Shown here in pieces: positions 56,537 to 64,000 of a stretch of 64,000 nt of DNA. The DNA is from Dehalococcoidia bacterium (GTDB lineage Bacteria > Chloroflexota > Dehalococcoidia > UBA6926). The translations under genes and the position numbers were made by a program. Under the pieces are notes generated by a model that had not been told where the DNA came from, searched no databases, and saw nothing but the letters and a program-made list of their open reading frames with translations. The stretch spans positions 12,766 to 76,765 of the forward strand of contig VXMO01000029.1 in NCBI GenBank assembly GCA_009841045.1. Reading direction: 5' to 3'. Each line of letters starts with the position of its first letter. Within the stretch, counting starts at the first letter, position 1.

Positions 56537-57819
56537 CGCCAGATTACCTCGGTTTCGCCAACCAGGACCCAGTCGCCGGGCTCCGCGCCCGCTCGCTCCA
56601 GCGCGTCGATAGCGCCAATGTGCCCAAGCTCCCGCCAGAACTGCGCGGCGACGGCCATGTCCGTGAGGTCGATGCCGTCCGCGAGCCGCTCGATGCGGGG
56701 GTGCTTGAGCCGCCACACACCCTCTTCCTCAACTTCGACGATCGGCATGATGCGGTCCGGCTCCGGCCTCAGGATGACCTGCGGTTCCTCTATCACGGGC
56801 GTCGGCGCGCTCTTCCGCGCCTCTCTCTCGGCCTCGACGCGGGTGTACGCAGCCCGCATCAATTCCGTCACTCCCTCGCCGGTGGCGGCAGACACTGCAA
56901 ACACCTCGTCGACACCCTCTGCGGTGAATGCTCTCTGAAGTTCCGGCAGTTGCTCCTGGGCTTCGGACATGTCAATCTTGTTGATTGCGACAATCTGCGG
57001 CTTCTCCTCAAGCTGAGCCTCGTGCAAGGCCAGTTCGTTGTTGATGCTGCGCCACGCGTCGAGCACGTCCGGCAGACTGCCGTCAATCATGTGGATGAGG
57101 ACAGCGGTGCGCTCCACGTGACGCAGGAATTGATCCCCGAGTCCCTTGCCCTCGTGCGCCCCCTCGATGAGGCCCGGTATGTCCGCGAGGACGAAGCTGC
57201 TCCAGCCGATGTCCACAACGCCGAGGTTTGGCTCCGTTGTGGTGAACGCATAGGATGCCACTCGCGGATTCGCGCCGGAGCCACTGGCCAGCAGGCTGGA
57301 CTTGCCGGCGTTTGGCAGGCCGACCAGCCCTACATCAGCAAGGAGTTTCAGATCCAGCTGGACATCCACCTCCTCTCCGGGCTCGCCACCCTCCGCTAGC
57401 CTCGGCGCGCGATTCGTCGAACTTGTGAATCGCACGTTGCCGCGGCCTCCGCCCCCACCCTTCGCAACGACGACGCTCGCGCCATGTGATTCCAAATCCA
57501 CCGTGCCGGCGCCTTTCTCACCGGTCCACGTGACAATCGTTCCAACGGGAACCGTCAGAACCAAATCCCCACCGGTCTTACCGGTCTGCTTCTTGCCGCG
57601 TCCCGGCTCTCCATTCCGCCCCGCATAGCGAAGGCGGCGGCCATATTCCTGCAGCGTCATCAGGTTCTCGTCCGCTCGAAACACAACACTGCCACCCTCG
57701 CCGCCGTCACCGCCATCGGGTCCGCCGAACGGCACATACTTCTCCCGCCGGAAGGACACTGCCCCGCGGCCACCGTTTCCACCACGAACATGGATTTGAG
57801 CTTGGTCAATCATCTTCAC
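56533..57819 (-). CDS. obgE: GTPase ObgE/CgtA
   Basis: [38 protein letters not shown] Obg domain; [17 protein letters not shown]; C-terminal OCT domain. Confidence 0.95.
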   Translation of the reverse strand: [428 protein letters not shown]

Positions 57820-58007
57820 AGGATATATGTAGATGATTATTCATAGGTTTGTTAACGCTGTGGACGTGGTGGAAGAGGTATCGGCGTGAGAAGGGGATGC
57901 GTGGTGGATTCTGCGTGGAATCCATGTGGAAAAGCGGTGGAAACGTGGCGGGCGCGGCGCGGCGTTGGTGGAAAGAGATGGGCTATTGCCCGGTGAATGT
58001 GGAAGAA
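57820..58007. other. oriC: Candidate replication origin (oriC): AT-rich segment plus DnaA-box-like cluster
   Basis: AT-rich GGATATATGTAGATGATTATTCATAGGTTTGTTAAC, then GTGGA motifs at 57861, 57870, 57905, 57916, 57927, 57938, 57968, 57999, including TGTGGAAAA (57926-57934). Confidence 0.55.
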
Positions 58008-59353
58008 GCAATCTGGATGATTGCTTCGGCGTCGGCGCGGAGCTTGGCGTCCGTGGATAGCGCGCGCTCCATGCGGCGGATGCTGTGCATGACCGTGGTG
58101 TGATCGCGGTTGCCGAAGGCCTTGCCGATGTACGCCAGAGAATGATTTGTGTGGCGGCTGGCGAGGAAGACTGCGAGGTGCCGTGCTTCAGCCGAGGGGC
58201 GCGCGCGGCTGCGTCCGGTGATGTCTGCCGGGGTCAGCTGGCGATAGGCGGCTGTAGTTCGGATGATGGCCTCGATGGTCAGGGGAACGGGGTCCGGGTT
58301 TGTCGACGTCGCTGAGAGGGCCTGGCGAGCGAGTTCGAGCGTCAGCGGCTGGTCAAGCAGAGTGGCGTGGGCGATGACACGGGTGAGGTCGCCCTTCAAC
58401 TGGTTGATGCTGGAGAACTGCCGGTTGGCGAGATAGGCGAGTACATCGTCAGGGGTTTCCAGGTCATAGCGAGCCGCCTTGAAAGCGAGGATGTGGAGAC
58501 GCGTGCGCCTGTTCGGCGGCCTGACGTCGACGGGCAGGCCCGCGCGCAGCCGGGCGGCAAGGCGGGGGTTCCTGAAGTCCAGAGCGTCCGGCGCCCTGTC
58601 CGCGGACACAACGATCTGTTGGCCTGCTCGCAAGAGCGCCCCGCACGTATGCAGCAGCGCTTCTTCGCTCTTGGCCTTGCCGCAGATGAACTGGACATCG
58701 TCAATCATGAGAATATCCGGAGAACGGTAGCGCTCCCTGAAACCCGCCGTCGTCTTCTTCTGGACGGACGTGACGAAGTCGTGGACAAACTGTTCAGATG
58801 TCGCGAGGAGCGTGGTGCGGCCATGCCCGTGCGCTTCGTTGGCTATCGCATGAAGCAGGTGTGTCTTGCCGAGGCCGGGCGGGCCGTACAGGACGAGAGG
58901 GTTGTAATCGCCGTTGTGATCGTTGGCAACCTTCGTTGCGGCGGCGTAAGCGAGCTTGGTGTTATCGCCGTTGACGAAACTGTCGAAGGTGAGCTGCGGA
59001 TCCGGCCTCGCGCCGATAACGAAGGAGGGGCCGGAGCGGGCGGGTCTCTCAACGACCAATTCCGGCGTGGCAGGCTCCACGGGCTGTTCTATTGGCACAC
59101 CGGAGGCCACCTCAAGGACGACCGTGACAGGACGCTTGAGAACATCGGAAACGGTGCGCTCCATGATGGGAAGCAGGGACCCCTGGATCCAATGCTGGGT
59201 ATACTCGCTCGGCACGGAGACGGTGAACTCACGATCCGTGAGAGATACGCCTGCCGTGCCCGCCAGCCACATGTTGTACGCGGCTGCGCTCATTTGCTTG
59301 CGAAGGCGGCTAAGGGCCTCTTCCCATATATCGCGCACAGACCGATCGGGCAT
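57983..59353 (-). CDS. dnaA: Chromosomal replication initiator DnaA
   Basis: FDSFVNGDNTKLAYAAATKVA, NPLVLYGPPGLGKTHLLHAIA, DILMIDDVQFICGK, C-terminal HLAVFLASRHTNHSLAYIGKAFGNRDHTTVMHSIRRME. Confidence 0.96.
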   Translation of the reverse strand: MPDRSVRDIWEEALSRLRKQMSAAAYNMWLAGTAGVSLTDREFTVSVPSEYTQHWIQGSLLPIMERTVSDVLKRPVTVVLEVASGVPIEQPVEPATPELVVERPARSGPSFVIGARPDPQLTFDSFVNGDNTKLAYAAATKVANDHNGDYNPLVLYGPPGLGKTHLLHAIANEAHGHGRTTLLATSEQFVHDFVTSVQKKTTAGFRERYRSPDILMIDDVQFICGKAKSEEALLHTCGALLRAGQQIVVSADRAPDALDFRNPRLAARLRAGLPVDVRPPNRRTRLHILAFKAARYDLETPDDVLAYLANRQFSSINQLKGDLTRVIAHATLLDQPLTLELARQALSATSTNPDPVPLTIEAIIRTTAAYRQLTPADITGRSRARPSAEARHLAVFLASRHTNHSLAYIGKAFGNRDHTTVMHSIRRMERALSTDAKLRADAEAIIQIASSTFTGQ

Positions 59354-59639
59354 CGAAATGCTGTCCTCCCCCACCGAGAGCGGCCGGGACTGTCCGCATG
59401 ACAACCCTCCGCGAGCATGGAGGGCACGCCGTAGACGGGTAGTGTCGCTGGCGCGTCGAGCCGCAAGAACCTACGTTAACACCCGCGTAGCGAAGGGCGT
59501 CGAGACGGTAGAAACGCAAACCGTCATGGTGCCCACGAATGAGTCAACGGGGCGCACGCCCCCGCCATTGCGGCAGGCTCTCAATACCTCAATAATTCGA
59601 GGGTACGCGTATTGAGGAACCCGTCCGCGGCGGAGAAAA

Positions 59640-60607
59640 ATGGCAGAAAATTCTCGAATCGTCTTTTGTGGCACCGGCGAGTTCGCCGTGCCGACGCTTG
59701 ACGCGCTGATGACGTCGGAGAATCGGCCCGTTGCCGTGCTGACACGCGCGGACCAGCCGGCGGGTCGTGGACGGCGGCCACGCCAATCACCCGTCAAGGA
59801 ACGCGCCCTGCAATATGGCCTCGATGTGCTTGAGCCGACAACGCTGCGATCCGAGGAAGAAGTTGAACGCATACGAGCGCTGGAGCCGACCGTCATCGTA
59901 ACGGCGGCATACGGCCTGATCTTTCCCCGTAGCGTCCTGGACATTGCGCCGCGCGGCGCAATCAACATCCATCCGTCACTCCTGCCGCGCCATCGCGGAC
60001 CTGCGCCGGTGGTCTGGACGCTTCTTGAGGGCGATGAGAACGCCGGCATCAGCATCTTCCTGCTGGAGGAGGGTGTCGACACGGGACCGCTGTTGAGCCA
60101 GCGCGTAGTGCCGATTCGCTCCGGTGAGACGGCGGGCGAGCTGACTGAACGCCTTTCACAGCTGGGCGCGACGCTGCTGGTGGAAACCTTGGGAAACTGG
60201 CTCGACGGATCCATAACGCCCGAGGCGCAGGATCACGATTTGGCCACGCAATCCCGAATGCTGGAAAAGACCGACGGAGCCTTGGACTGGAACAGCCCTG
60301 CCCAGGAGCTTGAGCGGCGCGTTCTGGCAATGACGCCATGGCCGGGCGCGCACACGACACTTGCAGGCAAGCGACTGAACATCCGCCGCGCCATCGCCCT
60401 GCCGCCGGAATACGATCCCAGGGGAGCCGCCCCCGGGCAGGTAGTGCGTCTGAGGCGCTCGGAAGACGGTGGCGGCATGGGTGTCGCCATCGGCACCGGC
60501 GAGGGGTTGCTGGAACTGCTTGAAGTGCAGGCTGAGGGGCGACGGACGATTCCCGCCCGCGACTTCGCGCGAGGCAGCGCGGACTTTATCGGCGCAACGC
60601 TGCCGAG

Positions 60608-60611
<4 letters not shown>
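59640..60611 (+). CDS. fmt: Methionyl-tRNA formyltransferase
   Basis: IVFCGTGEFAVPTLDAL, INIHPSLLPRHRGPAPVVWTLLEGDENAGISIFLLEEGVDTGPLL. Confidence 0.95.
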
Positions 60612-63814
<3,203 letters not shown>

Positions 63815-64000
63815 CAGCCGCCTACCTGCCTGCTATTTCTTGAGTTGTTTTGCTTTTGCGAAAGGCCCGAATTGACATCCCATTGTGGAAAACGGCTATC
63901 GGCAACGTCAAGGTTTCTCCTCGGTTCGCGCTCCGGCACGGCCTCTGAATCAGTTGCCCTGCCGCGTTCCGGCATCGGCGGCATATGAAGTACAGCTACC

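Noticed and set aside
58367-59401. 344-aa plus-strand ORF
   Set aside because: Antisense shadow of dnaA with no recognisable domain

Overview
This 64 kb window is a GC-rich bacterial chromosome segment. Gene content (SAR202/Dehalococcoidia-like FAA hydrolase, Ldh2, MaoC, cobOTSU) suggests Chloroflexota, but that assignment is an inference. Most of it is housekeeping: gyrB, dnaJ, dnaN, gpsA, plsY, der, argF, panC, coaE, selA, era, nadD, obgE, dnaA, fmt, ileS, comM, rplY. The unusual material is as follows. (1) 11.4-13.4 kb holds the remains of an EcoRII-type restriction-modification locus. The REase is split into an N-terminal and a C-terminal ORF, and the catalytic Lys segment appears deleted. 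A 43-codon C5-methyltransferase stub (FRFIDLFAGIGGLRRGFD), absent from the ORF track, overlaps an apparently intact HNH endonuclease gene. (2) 17.36-21.19 kb is a four-gene virion-like cluster (epsilon15 gp7-like capsid protein, head-tail adaptor, tail/baseplate hub, OB-fold spike-like protein) with no terminase, portal, protease, tape measure or integrase in the window. It lies divergent to a three-gene TPR/TM/TPR operon. (3) A candidate oriC lies between dnaA and obgE, with GTGGA-type DnaA-box-like motifs in one orientation; four of them are phased at exactly 11 bp. (4) Three families of dispersed REP-like palindromes, some nested, are confined to roughly 2-30 kb. A separate two-block element with exactly conserved spacing occurs near the capsid gene and at the window end. 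(5) A palindromic operator-like array sits upstream of a Fic gene. The first ~100 bases are near-pure poly-C, probably a contig-end artefact.
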